From positions 1,116,001 to 1,180,000 of the forward strand of contig JAHDVF020000937.1 of NCBI GenBank assembly GCA_022606425.2: DNA of 64,000 nt, given 5' to 3'. Below the pieces are notes generated by a model. The model did not search any database. It saw only the letters and a program-made list of their open reading frames with translations, and had not been told where the DNA came from. Positions 32,066 to 43,274 of this stretch are shown piece by piece. This DNA is from Lepidostoma basale (taxonomy: Eukaryota; Arthropoda; Insecta; Trichoptera; Lepidostomatidae). The position numbers were made by a program, and so were the translations under genes. The stretch's first letter is position 1. Every line of letters starts with the position of its first letter.

Positions 32066-32392
32066 TAACTAACTAACTAACCACCACGCCGTCTCCCCGA
32101 AGGGGTAGGCAGAAAAAATGGACTGCTACACTTTTCTTTCCTGAAATATTTCTCTCGCTTCCTCAACATTCATACATCCTGTCATTTCTCTGACTCCTCA
32201 CATGGCCGACATTCAATATTTGATTAATTTTATCGTGCCACATTTTCCTCGGTCTTCCTATATTTCTGGTTCCAAATAATTATTTTTACCATTCTTTCTT
32301 CATTCATTCATCCATATGTCCAAACCATCTTAATGATCCTTTCATTATTTTGTTCATAACACCATCATTCGCAGCTTTTGTTCATAACACAT
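32066..32392 (-). mobile_element. LINE-A copy with 13-bp target-site duplication
   Basis: CATTTGAATATAC at 32053-32065 and 32393-32405. Contains the usual complement of the C-terminal domain with deletions; the TTGTTCATAACA word is duplicated internally near 32352 and 32379. Confidence 0.9.
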
Positions 32393-32480
32393 CATTTGAA
32401 TATACGAGTATATTATATTTATTTTCATTGTTTTGGATGGCTGACATTCTTCTTCGTTGCAAAATTTATTTATACAAAAT

Positions 32481-32716
32481 CTGGGTCATATACTGCGTGG
32501 GGAAAAGTACCACCTTCTCCAACTGACATTGGAGGGAAAAATTGAGGGACGCCGAGGACCCGGAAGGAGACAAATGTCCTGGCTGCAAAACGTGAGGGAG
32601 TGGACCGGCATCCGAAGTGTTGAGGAGCTGTTCCGAGCGGCGCAGGACAGGGACAGGTTCGCCGAGGTGATCGCCAACGTTGGGGGGACCCAAAAGGGCA
32701 CTTGAAGAAGAAGAAG
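32481..32716 (+). mobile_element. RTE-like LINE (family B'), 3' end, with target-site duplication
   Basis: ATACAAAAT at 32472-32480 and 32717-32725. The open frame reads GHILRGEKYHLLQLTLEGKI, EGRRGPGRRQMSWLQNVREW and RDRFAEVIANVGGTQKGT-stop, then (GAA)n. Confidence 0.92.
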
Positions 32717-32729
32717 ATACAAAATGATT

Positions 32730-33189
32730 TGAAACATTTTTAATAGTTTCGTATTATTTGATTTTTTTTTCAATCAATCGAAAAAGGATGTCAACTATAG
32801 TTTTAAAAGTCTCGCTGTTTATGTGAAAGTTAGCATAATTTGTTAGTAATCTAGTAACAGGAGTACCTTAATGTTATGAGCGCATGTATGGTAAATGAAA
32901 TTGCGACTATGTTGTTATGAGTATAATGCAGGTATATGACTAGACCACGCCACAAGATTGGGGGTAAGATTTATAATGGCGGGGGTCTCACAGTTCACGG
33001 ATATCAACATATTTAGCATTTCTGCACTCTCCTTCCCTTGCATAAAATACGACTCTGGAGTCCGTAATTCACCCCTACACTTTTTGTTTAATTTTTGTCC
33101 ATTAGAGTTATACATATTTATATATTGTGTGGTTTATAATACAAAGATTATATTAAAGATAATTAATTGTTTATTGTAATATATTGTTT
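32730..33189. other. Unclassified AT-rich sequence
   Basis: Nothing recognised. Confidence 0.35.
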
Positions 33190-33500
33190 AATTGTTTAAT
33201 GTCTATACTTTGTATACAACACTCACTTTTTAAACAAATTAAAGTTAAATATCAAACATGTTTCGGACTACCCAGTCCTTCCTCAGTGATATTATGTAGA
33301 TATTTAAAATATTATAAAGTTGTTTACATGATCTGACAGATGTTTTAAAGATTTATAACATCTGTCAGATCATGTTAACAATTTTATAATATTTTAAATT
33401 TTAATATGTATCACTGAAGAAGGACTGGTTGTCCGAAATATGTCTAATTCTCTCGCAATACAAAGCGATGAATATAGAAAAATTGCAATAAAACTTTATT
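33190..33500. mobile_element. Hammerhead foldback element (GGAC family), complete inverted pair
   Basis: Both arms carry the core: minus 33252-33290 (CTGAGGA, extra A, helix II GGACT/AGTCC, GAAACATGTT) and plus 33408-33450 (CTGAAGA, extra A, GGAC/GTCC, GAAATATGTC). The interior (33305-33405) is itself a long hairpin (TGATCTGACAGATGTT / AACATCTGTCAGATCA). Confidence 0.8.
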
Positions 33501-33509
33501 CTCTCTCAA

Positions 33510-33710
33510 ATAATCAATTAGAATGAAAACATCTGTTTTTTTTAACTTAATTTGAATGACTAAGCTTTGCCTGACTAATACATCATCAAATGTCATGTGA
33601 TTTGACTGTGAAAATTGATAATTTACAGTGAAAATATAAGGTTATGTGTCATTCTCATAAAATATGTTAAAATTTCTAGAAAACATATGTTTCAAATCAT
33701 ACTATAATAA
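33510..33710. mobile_element. Hammerhead element (GAAUGACAUGU family), decayed pair
   Basis: TTAGAATGAAAACATCTG and AAACATATGTTTCAAATC, GAATGACTAAGCTTTG and GTGTCATTCTCATAAAATATG are remnants of the two arms. The hammerhead core is not intact. Confidence 0.5.
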
Positions 33711-33889
33711 ATGTAGATTTGTTATTATTTTTTTTTTATACATAAACTTTTATTAACGTTTTTAAACAATTAATTAATGTGTTTTTAGAATGATATAAAT
33801 GAAATAAATTAAATGCGTATCTAACAAGAGCTGATTAAAAATATTAATAAATAAAAACTTGATATAAATCTACATAAATTGAAATCGAT

Positions 33890-34010
33890 ATAAATATCAC
33901 CAGTCTGTCGACGCCAGCGAGCCTTGCGAAACCGGTCGCTGTCGAAATAAAGACAAAAGTAGAACTAGTTAAAGAAAATATCGTTTTATTTTATTATTAT
34001 GATAAATATC
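33890..34010 (+). mobile_element. Hammerhead element (CCGGUC family), single arm
   Basis: CAGT-CTGTCGA-C-GCCAG..CTTGC-GAAACCGGTC-GCTG (33901-33945), followed by the arm AAGACAAAAGTAGAACTAG and TTAAAGAAAATATCG. One helix II mismatch. Confidence 0.6.
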
Positions 34011-34695
34011 TTATTGTAGAAAGATATCACTATGGTAAAAGTAATACCTTGAAAATTAAAAAGTTTAAATATATATGTATATTAATTTTTATTATTATTT
34101 ATTTAAATTTTAAAATATGCAGTCTGGGTAAAAAAAATCTTAATATTTTTCTGCGGATGTTAATCCACGAAATGTTCTCGGGGTGCATTGCTCCCACCCC
34201 CACCCTATCTCGAATCCCTCCCCATTTCTCCCTCTCTAACAAGGATCCTGCAATTGTTTTTATTGCCCCTTTTTATTCCAGAAGCAATTTCAATTTTAGA
34301 GTTCTTTCCTTTTTAGCTCCGTTCACTAAACTGCGTAAAACGGTTTGCCATTTGCATGCATTCCGCTATCAAGGATTAAATGCTACAGTCCCATAAGGTT
34401 AGATGCTTGATAGTACCGTACAACAGAGTAAATTAAACTATTATAATTGCATATGTTTCGCGTGTTCAATATATCGTGTATAAGAAGAGGTGTAGGGCGG
34501 ACGAAAGGGTTATAAATCAAATAATTAAAGTATCACTAAGATCGTTTCAAATATTTGAAATAATGATAAAGTAAACGTTAATACTTAAAATATTTTGAGT
34601 ACAAATTCAAAAAAAACGGAGGAGGAAAAACCTAAATAAGGAATGGGGAAGAAACGTAAGGTAGATATTGTATTCTAAGTAAAATTAAACCAAGA
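34010..34695. other. Unclassified sequence
   Basis: A pyrimidine-rich segment (34180-34250) is present. No recognisable gene. Confidence 0.35.
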
Positions 34696-34706
34696 ATCAT
34701 TTTGAT

Positions 34707-35086
34707 AACTAACTAACTGACCATCACGCCGTCTCCCCGAAGGGGTAGGCAGAAAGAATGGACTGCCACACTTTTCTTTCCTGACATATTTCTCTCGCTT
34801 CCTCAACATTCATACCGATGTACTGTGTAACTCCTCACATGGCCGACATTAAATATTTTATTTATTTGATCGTGCCACGTTTTCCTCGGTCTTCCTCTAT
34901 TTCTGGTTCCATTTACATCGTTGACATATAATTTCTTTACCATTCTTTTTTCATTCCAGTGTCCAAACCATCTTAATGACCCTTTCATTATTTTGTTCAT
35001 AATACTTTCATTCGCACCATATTCACTTCTTATACTTGCATTTGACACTCTATCATATACAGATTTGCCACACATTCGTCTCAGAG
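34707..35086 (-). mobile_element. LINE-A copy inserted into an older LINE-A copy
   Basis: ATCATTTTGAT at 34696-34706 and 35087-35097 marks the target-site duplication. The minus-strand frame 34803-35075 reads VYDRVSNASIRSEYGANESI and MNKIMKGSLRWFGHW. Confidence 0.92.
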
Positions 35087-35482
35087 ATCATTTTGATGGT
35101 TTGGATATATGTAATAGAACGATTAGATAGGAGAAATTGTATTCTTCATTTTGATGGTTTGGATACATGTAATCATTTTGATGGTTTGGATATATGTAGT
35201 AGAACAATTGGATGGGAGAAAAAATGTATACAAGCAGTGTGAATGGAAAAAGAAACCGAGGTTGGCTGAAGAAAACATGCCATAACCAAATCTATTCATT
35301 ACTAAATGGCGGCCACATTCAAAATCGGAAAAATCAAAGAACGTGCGTGTTATGATGGATGAATTTAGTGGAACTCGAGAGTTATGTATATCAGGACAGA
35401 GCAGTGGGACGTTAAATCATTTTTGCCTACCCCTCTTGGAAAAGTGTGATGGTTAGTTAGCTAGTTAGTTGTTAACCAAAGT
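35087..35482 (+). mobile_element. LINE-A copy with internal triplication
   Basis: The word TCATTTTGATGGTTTGGATA occurs at about 35088, 35148 (ending TACA) and 35172, then the element continues through YTSSVNGKRNRGW, CHNQIYSLLNGGHIQN to the end GTGATGGTTAGTTAGC. A local triplication of the RWFGH coding block. Confidence 0.8.
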
Positions 35483-35544
35483 AATAATTTAAAAGGAAAG
35501 TCAGATAAGTTGATGCTGTATAAAAGTAGAGGATGATTGAAAAT

Positions 35545-35605
35545 TAAGTATGTCAGGATAGAACATTTTGGCTGTACGTCATCTCTGCCTGTTCTGATGA
35601 TTATG
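35545..35605 (+). mobile_element. LINE-A 3' fragment, decayed
   Basis: ATGTCAGGATAGAACATTTTGGC, ATCTCTGCCTGTTCTGATGA: last 60 bp with substitutions. Confidence 0.5.
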
Positions 35606-36310
35606 CCAGTACCTGTCATAATTAAAAAATGTGTTTATGTTTGATTAATAGGGAAACATACCGAGAATTTTTAAGTTTAAACAAACCGATTGCAGAGTAG
35701 GCGAGTTCACGAAAGATGAAGCCGATTGTATCTGGGAGTTACATAGTGTGGGGCATGTACCCAGGGCCGAGATATGCATGAGACTGCAGTCACGTTTTGT
35801 GAGGTGAAGAGGCGTTCCTCATATAACCATCACTCCATTCCAGGCATTGCCAACCATAGCAGTTTAAACAAATGTTATTTCTTTTATAAGATAATTATGA
35901 ATTCCATAATGACGTGAATATGTTAGGCGACAGCCTTCGCATTGTGTTAATAAGGTAGTTTGCTAAATGCCGAAAATCATTCTCCATAGATGGCGTTAGT
36001 GGGTCGGTTGTATAGGTTAATTCTTGAAAAAATTCACAAGTGCAACCAAATCTACATAGATGGCTGACTGAAACTGACACGTGAAGATAAATATGGATTT
36101 TGAAGTATATATACATCTTCCAAAAATTTGTCATGCATGATCACAATAACAAAGGTGGAATGGGGAATGTTGTAATTACATAAAGCGTGCGCTTAACCCA
36201 ACCAATGACAGGTCATAAGTCCTGTAAACACCTTGATCATCCATGTTCAGTTTCCAGTTTACGTCTTCGTCTCTATTGAGATACAATTAAAAAATGACGA
36301 TATTTTTATG
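35606..36310. other. Unclassified sequence
   Basis: Nothing recognised. Confidence 0.35.
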
Positions 36311-36316
36311 AATTAA

Positions 36317-36562
36317 AACACTGTCTTGTCTAGTTTTGAGTATATTTTTCTCGACATGTTTCGAAGGCTTACACTTTCATCATCGGGAGAACGATATAAT
36401 CTAACCAAAATTATTACAAAATGAATGCAAGAACATAGGAACATATATAACATGTGTTAGTTAACTTAGGCAAAGTACCAAGTGATGAAGGCGTAAAGCC
36501 TTCGAAACATGTCGAGAAAAATAAACTCAGAAGTGAAAAAAAAACAGTGTTTTAATTCATAA
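36317..36562. mobile_element. Hammerhead foldback element (CUC/GAG helix I family)
   Basis: Terminal words TTAAAACACTGTCTTG and AACAGTGTTTTAATTCA, and long arms through TTTTTCTCGACATGTTTCGA, are inverted. The minus arm (36350-36389) has CTC-CCGATGA-T-GAA.G..CCTTC-GAAACATGTC-GAG: helix I CTC/GAG is perfect, helix II has one mismatch. The plus arm keeps GAAGGC/GCCTTC but has lost most of the CUGANGA box. Confidence 0.75.
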
Positions 36563-36708
36563 AAAATGATTTAAAATATCGTGTTTTTTATATTTATTTT
36601 TATTGAATAAACCCAATTAGGTTATAAAATACAGTAATATTTACATATTACATGCTAATATATGATTTTTAAGGTATTATTTAAATAATTTTTGGGTAAG
36701 TCTTTTAG

Positions 36709-36822
36709 TTTATGAATGTTGAGGAATCGAGAGAAATATGTCAGGAAAAGAAAGTGTGGCAGTCCATTCTTTCTGCCTACCCCTTTGGGGAGACGGCGTG
36801 ATGGTTAGTTAGTTAGTTAGTA
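36709..36822 (+). mobile_element. LINE-A 3' end
   Basis: Last 95 bp through GGGGAGACGGCGTGATGG and tail (TTAG)4. Confidence 0.85.
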
Positions 36823-36825
36823 AGT

Positions 36826-37700
36826 GTTTAAGGTTAAGTGGTAGTTCGTTGTAGAGTTTCAGTGCATCTTAGATTATCCTGTCTTTGTCCGTGTATTTGG
36901 TAAGTGATATCTGTTACAGTTTCTAGTCCAGTGTTTGTGTACGTTGGAGTTTTTTTATTAGTTTGTAGGTACTGTCTGTTGTCTCTTCCGCGATCACTCT
37001 GTGTACTATTTTCAAGGTCTCAAATTTGGTCAGATCTGATATGTTCAGTTGTTTTGTTTGTTTGTAAACTTGTATCATCATCATCATCAGCCGTCTGTCA
37101 TCCACTGCTGAATGTAGGCTTCTCCCAAAGCACGCCACCGCCCTCCATCCATTGTCGCTCCCATCCATCCATGTCTAGCAATCCTCTTCAGATCGTCGGT
37201 CCAGCGGGTAGGAGGACGTGACGTCCAACTCTTCGGAATCCTGTACGCGGTCTCCACTCCAGAACCCGTCTTCCCCATCAGCTGTCGGTTCTCCGACAAA
37301 TATGGCCAGCCCACTGCCACTTCAGCCCGCCTATTCGTAGAGTCGCCTCAGTCACCTTGGTTTGTTGTCGAATAAATTCGTTTCTAAATCTGTCCCTCAA
37401 GGCTATTCCAAGCATGGCTCTTTCCATGGCGTGCTGGGCGACCTTGAATCTTGTATGGTTGGGGTCAAACACTTAATACGCTATTTTTATTATTTTATAT
37501 TGTTGTTTTGCCAAGAGTCTGGCAATATCCGTTAAGTTTCATAGCTCCAGAATAAGATCTTATTTGTGGGCTTTTGACGTGAGCTCCGTACATCAGAACC
37601 ATATTTTATTGTATATTTGTATACTCAATCAATTTTGTAGAATAGAGAGTGTAGTGATGCTAATGAGTTAGTTAGATCGTCAATGTGTTTTGTCCATTTT
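36826..37700 (-). mobile_element. CR1/Jockey-like LINE split by an RTE insertion
   Basis: Minus strand 37479-37700 reads WTKHIDDLTN and IKYGSDVRSSRQKPTNKILF. 36826-37072 continues with LTKFETLKIVHRVIAEETT and ALKLYNELPLNLK, the C-terminal end. A 406-bp RTE-like copy separates them. Confidence 0.7.
37073..37478 (-). mobile_element. RTE-like LINE (family H), longest copy in window
   Basis: Minus strand: DPNHTRFKVAQHAMERAMLG, RNEFIRQQTKVTEATLRIGG, LKWQWAGHICRRTDS, then in another frame ETAYRIPKSWTSRPPTRWTD, DLKRIARHGWMG and YIQQWMTDG-stop with a (GAT)n tail. One frameshift near 37285. Confidence 0.88.
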
Positions 37701-37856
37701 AAATCACAACAAAGAATCACTAAAACAAATAGGTAATTAGTCTTAATAAGTAAGAAAGCAGAACATATACCAGTATGCACTGGTACAGTAATAATTTAAA
37801 TAAATAATTTAAGTAAATAATTTCAACATTCTGCTGCTAAAATCTTTAACGATACT

Positions 37857-38298
37857 AAACTAACTAACTATCACGCCTTCTCCCCGAAGGGGTAGGCAGA
37901 AAGAATGGACTGCCACGCTATTCTTTCCTGACATATTTCTCTCGCTTCCTCAACATTCATACATCGTGCCATGCACGCGCGTCGATTTCCTTGACTCCTC
38001 ACGTGGCCGACATTCAATATTTGATTTATTTGATCGTGCCACGTTTTCCTCGGTCTTCCTCTATTTCAAGTTCCATGTGTCCAAACCATCTTAATGATTC
38101 TTTCATTATTTTGTTCATAACACCATCATTCGCACCGCATTCATTTATTATATTTTCAATCGACACTTTATCATACGCATTGTATCCAAACATTCATCTA
38201 AGAGATATTTATTATCACTTTATCATACATTTCTACTGCATTTATTCTAATTTTATCCTTCTTTTGGAAGTTCCATGCTTCGCTTCCATATATAAGGA
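37857..38298 (-). mobile_element. LINE-A copy
   Basis: Reversed tail AACTAACTAAC at 37859-37869, C-terminal domain complement, ending at the MYGSEAWN block near 38265-38295. Confidence 0.85.
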
Positions 38299-38319
38299 AA
38301 TGAAATAAACTAATTTCTT

Positions 38320-38612
38320 TGTATTTGTTGTGTCTTGAACAATGATTGAAAAATTCACGTTGAATAATTAATACAAATGAAAATGTCTCTTTCATGCAAG
38401 TCTTATTATAATTTATGGGAATGAGATGTTTCACCTTTCTAACGCATTATCAAATGCCTACTCAGAATCCAATCATTCCTCCAACCATCAATCCAACCAT
38501 TATCGAAAGTCCAATCACATTTTTCAATGCCTTAGAAACGCGTAATTTCCATAAATTATAAAAAAACTTCTAAAAAACAGACGTTCTCATTCATATTACT
38601 TAGTTTCTTTAT
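38320..38612. mobile_element. Hammerhead foldback element (GAAUGACAUGU family)
   Basis: Outer arms AATTAATACAAATGAAAATG and ACGTTCTCATTCATATTACT are inverted. The minus arm (38418-38460) has TTTGATAAT, GCGTT..AAGGT, GAAACATCTC, ATTCC with GGCAT upstream. The interior holds a CAATCATTCCTCCAACCATC repeat-like stretch. Confidence 0.6.
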
Positions 38613-38620
38613 TGTGATTA

Positions 38621-38965
38621 ACTAACTAACTAACTAACCATCACGCCGTCTCCCCGAAGGGGTAGGCAGAAAGAATGGTCTGCCACACTTTTCTTTCCTG
38701 ACATATTTCTCTCGATTCCTCAACATTCATACATCGTGTCATGCACGCGCGTCGATTTCTCTGACTCCTCACATGGCCGACATTTAATACTTGATTTATT
38801 TGATCGTGCCACGTTTTCCTCGGTCTTCCTCTATTTAAAAAAAAAATATTATTATTTAATTTAATAAAACTTACTTACAAAGCATTTAGCTGTCTCTGCG
38901 AATGGGTATGTAGAAAAAATAGACCTCTATACTATCCTCAACATTCATATATCGCACCGTGAGTG
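38621..38965 (-). mobile_element. Two LINE-A 3' fragments
   Basis: 38621-38836 is a fairly clean 3' end starting (TAAC)4; 38868-38965 is a diverged second fragment (TTACTTACAAAGCATTTAGC, ATCCTCAACATTCATATATCG). Confidence 0.75.
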
Positions 38966-39035
38966 TAAAACCGAATTAAGTGTAAATATACATTTTGGAG
39001 ATATGGGAGTTTAAAGGTTTCATATTGCTTGGAAA

Positions 39036-39119
39036 AACTTTTTTTTAAATAAACCAATGATATTCGGTTTATAGGTATATTAATATAAACCGAAAATCAT
39101 TGGTTTATTTAAAAAAAAA
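39036..39119. repeat. Perfect hairpin
   Basis: TTTTTTTAAATAAACCAATGAT.TTCGGTTTAT on the left is mirrored by ATAAACCGAA.ATCATTGGTTTA on the right around about 39080; arms of about 33-36 bp with one or two mismatches. Confidence 0.8.
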
Positions 39120-39709
39120 ACAGTTATACTCGTAGGCACGTATTTATATAATCAGTATTCGAAAACTAAAAATTGCAAACCCGTGATGTTACCAATGGTG
39201 GGTGAATAGTCAACGGATACATAACCCAAGTTTTTATTCATATACAATGTATGTATAATGTGAATATGTTGATAAAATAAATATAATATTAGAATTCCGT
39301 GTAGCTTTCAATATTTAGCGGAGACGCAAACCATCCATTGCTTTGAGCGGGAGAACGTGTTCTAGGGTAACAGATGGCGCCATGAGCACGAATAACTATA
39401 AAAATGTGAGTTAGTGTATCCTACATGTCTACCGTATATCATATTCGCTGGGGTTGCGAGATTTTTCTCGTTCACATTTAAGTACATATTTAGAAGACAG
39501 ATAACTTATATATCACTACACAATAAAAATAAAATTGCAAAAAATAGAAATGCAACATTCTTTTCAAATTTATTTGCGAAATAAAAAAAATAATTATATA
39601 ATTTATTTTTTGGTTTATTAGTTATTTGGACTGAAAATAGCATAGACATATAATATATAAAAGTAAATTTAAAATATGTTTCAATTTGCATTGGAGTAGT
39701 ACCGACCGT
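39120..39709. other. Unclassified AT-rich sequence
   Basis: Nothing recognised. Confidence 0.35.
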
Positions 39710-40060
39710 TTTTAAGGGTTGTGGTTTTTATTTTGTAAAAATCCATTAAAAAATATACAATGAAAATGCGATTGCTTTTTTGGTTTTGCATTTATTTTAT
39801 AATTATATTATATAAAAACTACAATGGCTATAAATTTGTTTCGCCTCGCGAGGTCATTCTCAAAATCTTGATTTGAGAATTTGAGATTCTTGGTTTAAAA
39901 ATTCAAGGCGAAACAAATTTATAACTAGCGTTTATATATATATTTTTTATATATAAATAAAAAAAAATCTATTTAAAACCGAAAAGGTAATCGCGTTTAC
40001 ATTATACATTGTTTTTTATTTTAAAAAAATTTATAAAAAAAAACAATTATGCACAGATTG
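39710..40060. mobile_element. Hammerhead foldback element (U3-A8 family, ACAAAUUUAU)
   Basis: Outer arms GTGGTTTTTATTTTGTAAAA..TATACAATG and CATTATACATTG..TTTTTTATTTTAAAA are inverted. The minus arm (39827-39865) reads TTGAGAAT, GACCTC/GAGG.C, GAAACAAATTTAT. The plus arm is partly deleted but keeps AAGGCGAAACAAATTTAT (39904-39921). Same family as 9270-9505. Confidence 0.65.
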
Positions 40061-40694
40061 TCATGGTTAGTAAATTTATATTTCCTGACATCTTAACCGA
40101 CTTATGAGATCGTTGTGGACTACACTACCATATATTGATAATTTAGAGTTGATTGTCTAAAGAATGTTTAAAACGGCTTCTCTGACAATTTATTAAACAT
40201 CGATTGAAGAGGTGATCTATGAGACGCGAGTTATGGTTAAACCCATGTTTCCAGGAATTAAAAAAAATATCGCGCTTGTTAGGTACTGTTTCAGAAAACA
40301 TAAAAATAAAATTTAACCCTTTTGATACGTCATTCGTCATTTTGACTACCGGTCATTTTGCTCCTGTGACCTTTCCCCGATCACCTTTGAATTTTTATTG
40401 CAGTTTCATAGCTTAGTATTCCACGGGGTGACGCGCCCTCGTTGTCCCAAGAGCCCCGCTGTAGGAATAGCCGCCCGATGTTTATTACGACTCGTATATT
40501 GCATACGATTTATCAAAATCGACAACAGCTCCGACGCTGTCGAAATTTTTAACATTATACAGGGTGTTGTGATTCTGGTGTATCGCCTCAAACATTATTT
40601 ATTTTTGTCTCAAAACAAATTTAAAATGAAACGAAATAGGTAACACAATGTTTCATTACATCGAATATATATAAAATTGAATTTTATTTTAAAT
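40061..40694. other. Unclassified sequence
   Basis: A TATACAGGGTGT word at 40557 resembles Tc1/mariner-type ends but is single. No gene recognised. Confidence 0.3.
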
Positions 40695-40935
40695 AATAAA
40701 GAAATAAAACGATGTTATATATGAACTTCCTCCACTCCCGTGTCTTTATTTTGACAGCGACAGGTTTCGCCAGGCTCGCTGACATCGACAGACTGGCCAG
40801 TCTGTCGATGACATCGACAGACTACCCGGTCTGTGAGAGCCTGACGGCCCGGCCAGAGAGCCTGACGAAACCGGTAGCTGTCAAAATAAAGACAACGAGT
40901 GGAAGAAGTTAATAAAGACATCGTTTTTTTTATTA
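40695..40935. mobile_element. Hammerhead foldback element (CCGGUC family), rearranged centre
   Basis: Outer arms AATAAAACGATGTTATATATG and GTTAATAAAGACATCG, then TTATTTTGACAGCGACAGG and GGTAGCTGTCAAAATAA. The centre has several copies of GACATCGACAGACT and its reverse, so the core region has been internally duplicated and inverted. Confidence 0.65.
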
Positions 40936-41572
40936 TTATTAATAATGAAAAGTGTACTTCATTTTATTGAATTTTTAGTAACTAAAAACGTTTTTTTTAT
41001 TTACTAAAAAAATATTAACTAGTCCGATATCTGGAAATTTAATAATATTGTAATGATGTCTAAGTAGGTGAAGCACGTTATTTACACAAAATATAATAAA
41101 ACTTCGTAAAGTACTAAAGTTTTTATCGATATTAAATATTATACATGAGTTTATTAATTTATTAAGTTTTATTAAACTGTGAGTTTTTATTGTTATAACG
41201 ATGATGAACGTATAAAGTTAAAAACATTCGAAATACTTACATTACAATCCGGCAACTTGTGTATAGTGAAAAAAAAAGTGAATTTTAACTCAGTTGTAAT
41301 ACTTTACGTTTATTAAAAATCTTAATTATTTTGGGAAACGTGTTGCTATTTTGAATTAAGAATATTATTTTCCAGTTTCAATTTCAACATTGGAACGTTT
41401 AAGTCGTGTATTCATGTATGTAAAATATTGTTTTTTATTGTAACAAAAAATAAATTGGATAAAATCGTTTGCTTACAAATGTATTTGATTAATAGAGAAC
41501 AGTTACGAATGTAGTCCCAATAACGACGTTTGTCAAATTTAGTTTAAAAAGCAGTATTTTTCAGTTTGTGTA
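40936..41572. other. Unclassified AT-rich sequence
   Basis: 41085-41115 resembles an arm fragment of the GAAUGACAUGU hammerhead family (AAATATAATAAAACTTC). Otherwise nothing. Confidence 0.35.
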
Positions 41573-41615
41573 TAGGCCTGAGGAAGCTCGCTACAGAGTG
41601 AAACTTCGTAACAAA
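41573..41615 (+). ncRNA. Hammerhead-like motif (GCTC family), single
   Basis: CTGAGGA (41578-41584), extra A, helix II GCTC/GAGT (86-89 with 96-99), GAA at 41600. The palindromic helix III is lost (ACTTCGT). Paired copies of this family are at 56400-56585. Confidence 0.45.
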
Positions 41616-41684
41616 GTTTCAAAGTTTAAGAAAATAGTCCATTGGATATTACCAAAAAAGGAATTTAAAAATTAAGCGTTCTCG

Positions 41685-42444
41685 TTGCGGATAGTGCGGA
41701 CGAATTACAAGTCTTGGTGTCGAGAATGTATGAGGTATACAAGTCGAACAATTTAATGATGAATGTCGGAAAGTCAAATGTGTCTGTTTTTGAAAGCGAA
41801 GAGCAAATGAAAGTTTGTAATATAAGTGTGAATGAAGAGAACTTGGAACAGGTGAGGGAATTTGTGTATTAAGGTAGCATGTTCACAGCGCATGGCCGGA
41901 CGGACAGTGACGTTGAAAGAAGGGTTGGTGCGGGTAACAAGGTGAATGGAGCTTTAAAAATAGTTAATGGAAACAAGAATTTATCAATGAAAGCGAAAAT
42001 GGCCGTTCACAGTGGAGTTCTGGTCCCAATCCTTATGTATGGAAGCGAAGCATGGAACTGGCATAAGAAAGATGAGAGCAGAATAACTGCGGTAGATATG
42101 AGGTCCCTAAGACGTACATGTGTGTGATATGTACAGACAGACAACGATGTACGACAGAATCTCAAATGCTGATATTAGAAAGGATCGCTGCGTTGGTTCG
42201 GACATATGGAGCGCATGGATGAAGAAAGAGTGCTTAAAAAAGTATACGTTAACGATGTAAATAGAGTACGGAGGCGAGGTAGACCGAGGAAAACATTGCA
42301 TGACCAAATTAATCAAATTTTAAAGGTTGGTTATAGAAGCCGGGAGAATCGACGTGCGTGTATGACTCGCTGTATGAATGTGGAGGAAGCTAGAGAGTTA
42401 TGTCAGGATAGAGTAGTGTGGCGGTCTATTTTCTCTGCCTACCA
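41685..42444 (+). mobile_element. LINE-A copy with extended RT region, 3'-truncated
   Basis: Reads from the RT palm/thumb downstream: DELQVLVSRMYEVYKSNNLM, EQMKVCNISVNEENLEQV, RRVGAGNKVNGALKI, AKMAVHSGVLVPILMYGSEA, then RWFGHMERMDEERVLKKVYV, GRPRKTLHDQI and EEARELCQDRVVWRSIFSAY. It stops at SAY without the GGCGTGA end or the tail, unusual for the family. Frames are interrupted (stop near 41871, deletion near 42180). Confidence 0.87.
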
Positions 42445-43029
42445 ACAAAAAACCAAAAAAATCTTTTCCCACTTAATTCAACAAGTATATCAATATTGCT
42501 GTAGCGATTTTAAAAATACTCCGAAATCAAATCAAATAAAGAATCCCTTTAACTTATCGTTTGCTTTTAATCTGATTCTTCGAGTCCTAACCCAAGGAAT
42601 TATTTCGGTCGGAATGTGCCCGGGCCCTGCCCTAGCCGGCCCTCGCCTGCCCTGCCCCGCGCCCTCAGGCGGGCCTGGCCTGTCACGCGGCACCAGCGGA
42701 GCAAGATGGATGACCTGACGATGGAAATCTGAAAGGGATGATGCAAACTATGGAGGGTGCGTTGACTCGCTCTCTCACACTGTGTAATGAATATTATTTT
42801 GAACAAATCTTTCAGGTTTTTACAATTACTTGGCTACTTATATTGTACATAACACGAAAGAAATTATACAATAAGTTTCTCACTAGTACCAATTAGGATA
42901 GACCGCTTTATTCTTATATCCGAATATAAAGTTCTAGAATCTAACTTATATAGCGCGTTTAGTGCTACATCGATCACAATGATAATGTATTACTATAATA
43001 TGATCAATATTCAACTTAGTAACAAATTC
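42445..43029. other. Unclassified; GC-rich patch 42600-42720
   Basis: The patch contains CCCGGGCCCTGCCCTAG and CCTGCCCTGCCCCGCGCCC. No recognisable protein. The rest is AT-rich. Confidence 0.35.
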
Positions 43030-43125
43030 CAAAGTATATTACTATGATCAATTTCATAGTAATATACTTAGGAAATTGAAAATAACTTTGTTAAATCCAC
43101 TAACTATTAAAAATATATATAAAAA

Positions 43126-43164
43126 ACACTATATGTTTCGAAGGATACCTCCATCTTCAGGTGT
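43126..43164 (-). ncRNA. Minimal type I hammerhead motif, left arm
   Basis: Minus strand: ACAC, CTGAAGA, extra T, helix II GGAGG..CCTTC, GAA, helix III ACATAT, H17 = A, GTGT. Helix I ACAC/GTGT has four pairs. Confidence 0.7.
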
Positions 43165-43234
43165 AAAAATATAATAAAAACTAAACAAAGAAAGACTAAT
43201 ATTTGTATTATATATTTGTTTTTATTATATTTTT

Positions 43235-43274
43235 ACACCTGAAGATGGAGATATCCTCCGAAACATGTCGTGTT
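43235..43274 (+). ncRNA. Minimal type I hammerhead motif, right arm
   Basis: ACAC, CTGAAGA (43239-43245), extra T, helix II GGAG/CTCC, GAA (43260-43262), helix III ACA/TGT, C17, GTGT. All conserved core bases of the hammerhead fold are present apart from the one-base insertion after A9. Confidence 0.75.

Noticed and set aside
36482..36520. A functional hammerhead in the right arm of the 36317 element
   Set aside because: Helix II and GAAACATGTC are present, but most of the CUGANGA box is deleted.
40557..40580. A mariner-type element (TATACAGGGTGT)
   Set aside because: Only one end-like word is present; no partner inverted repeat within a plausible distance.
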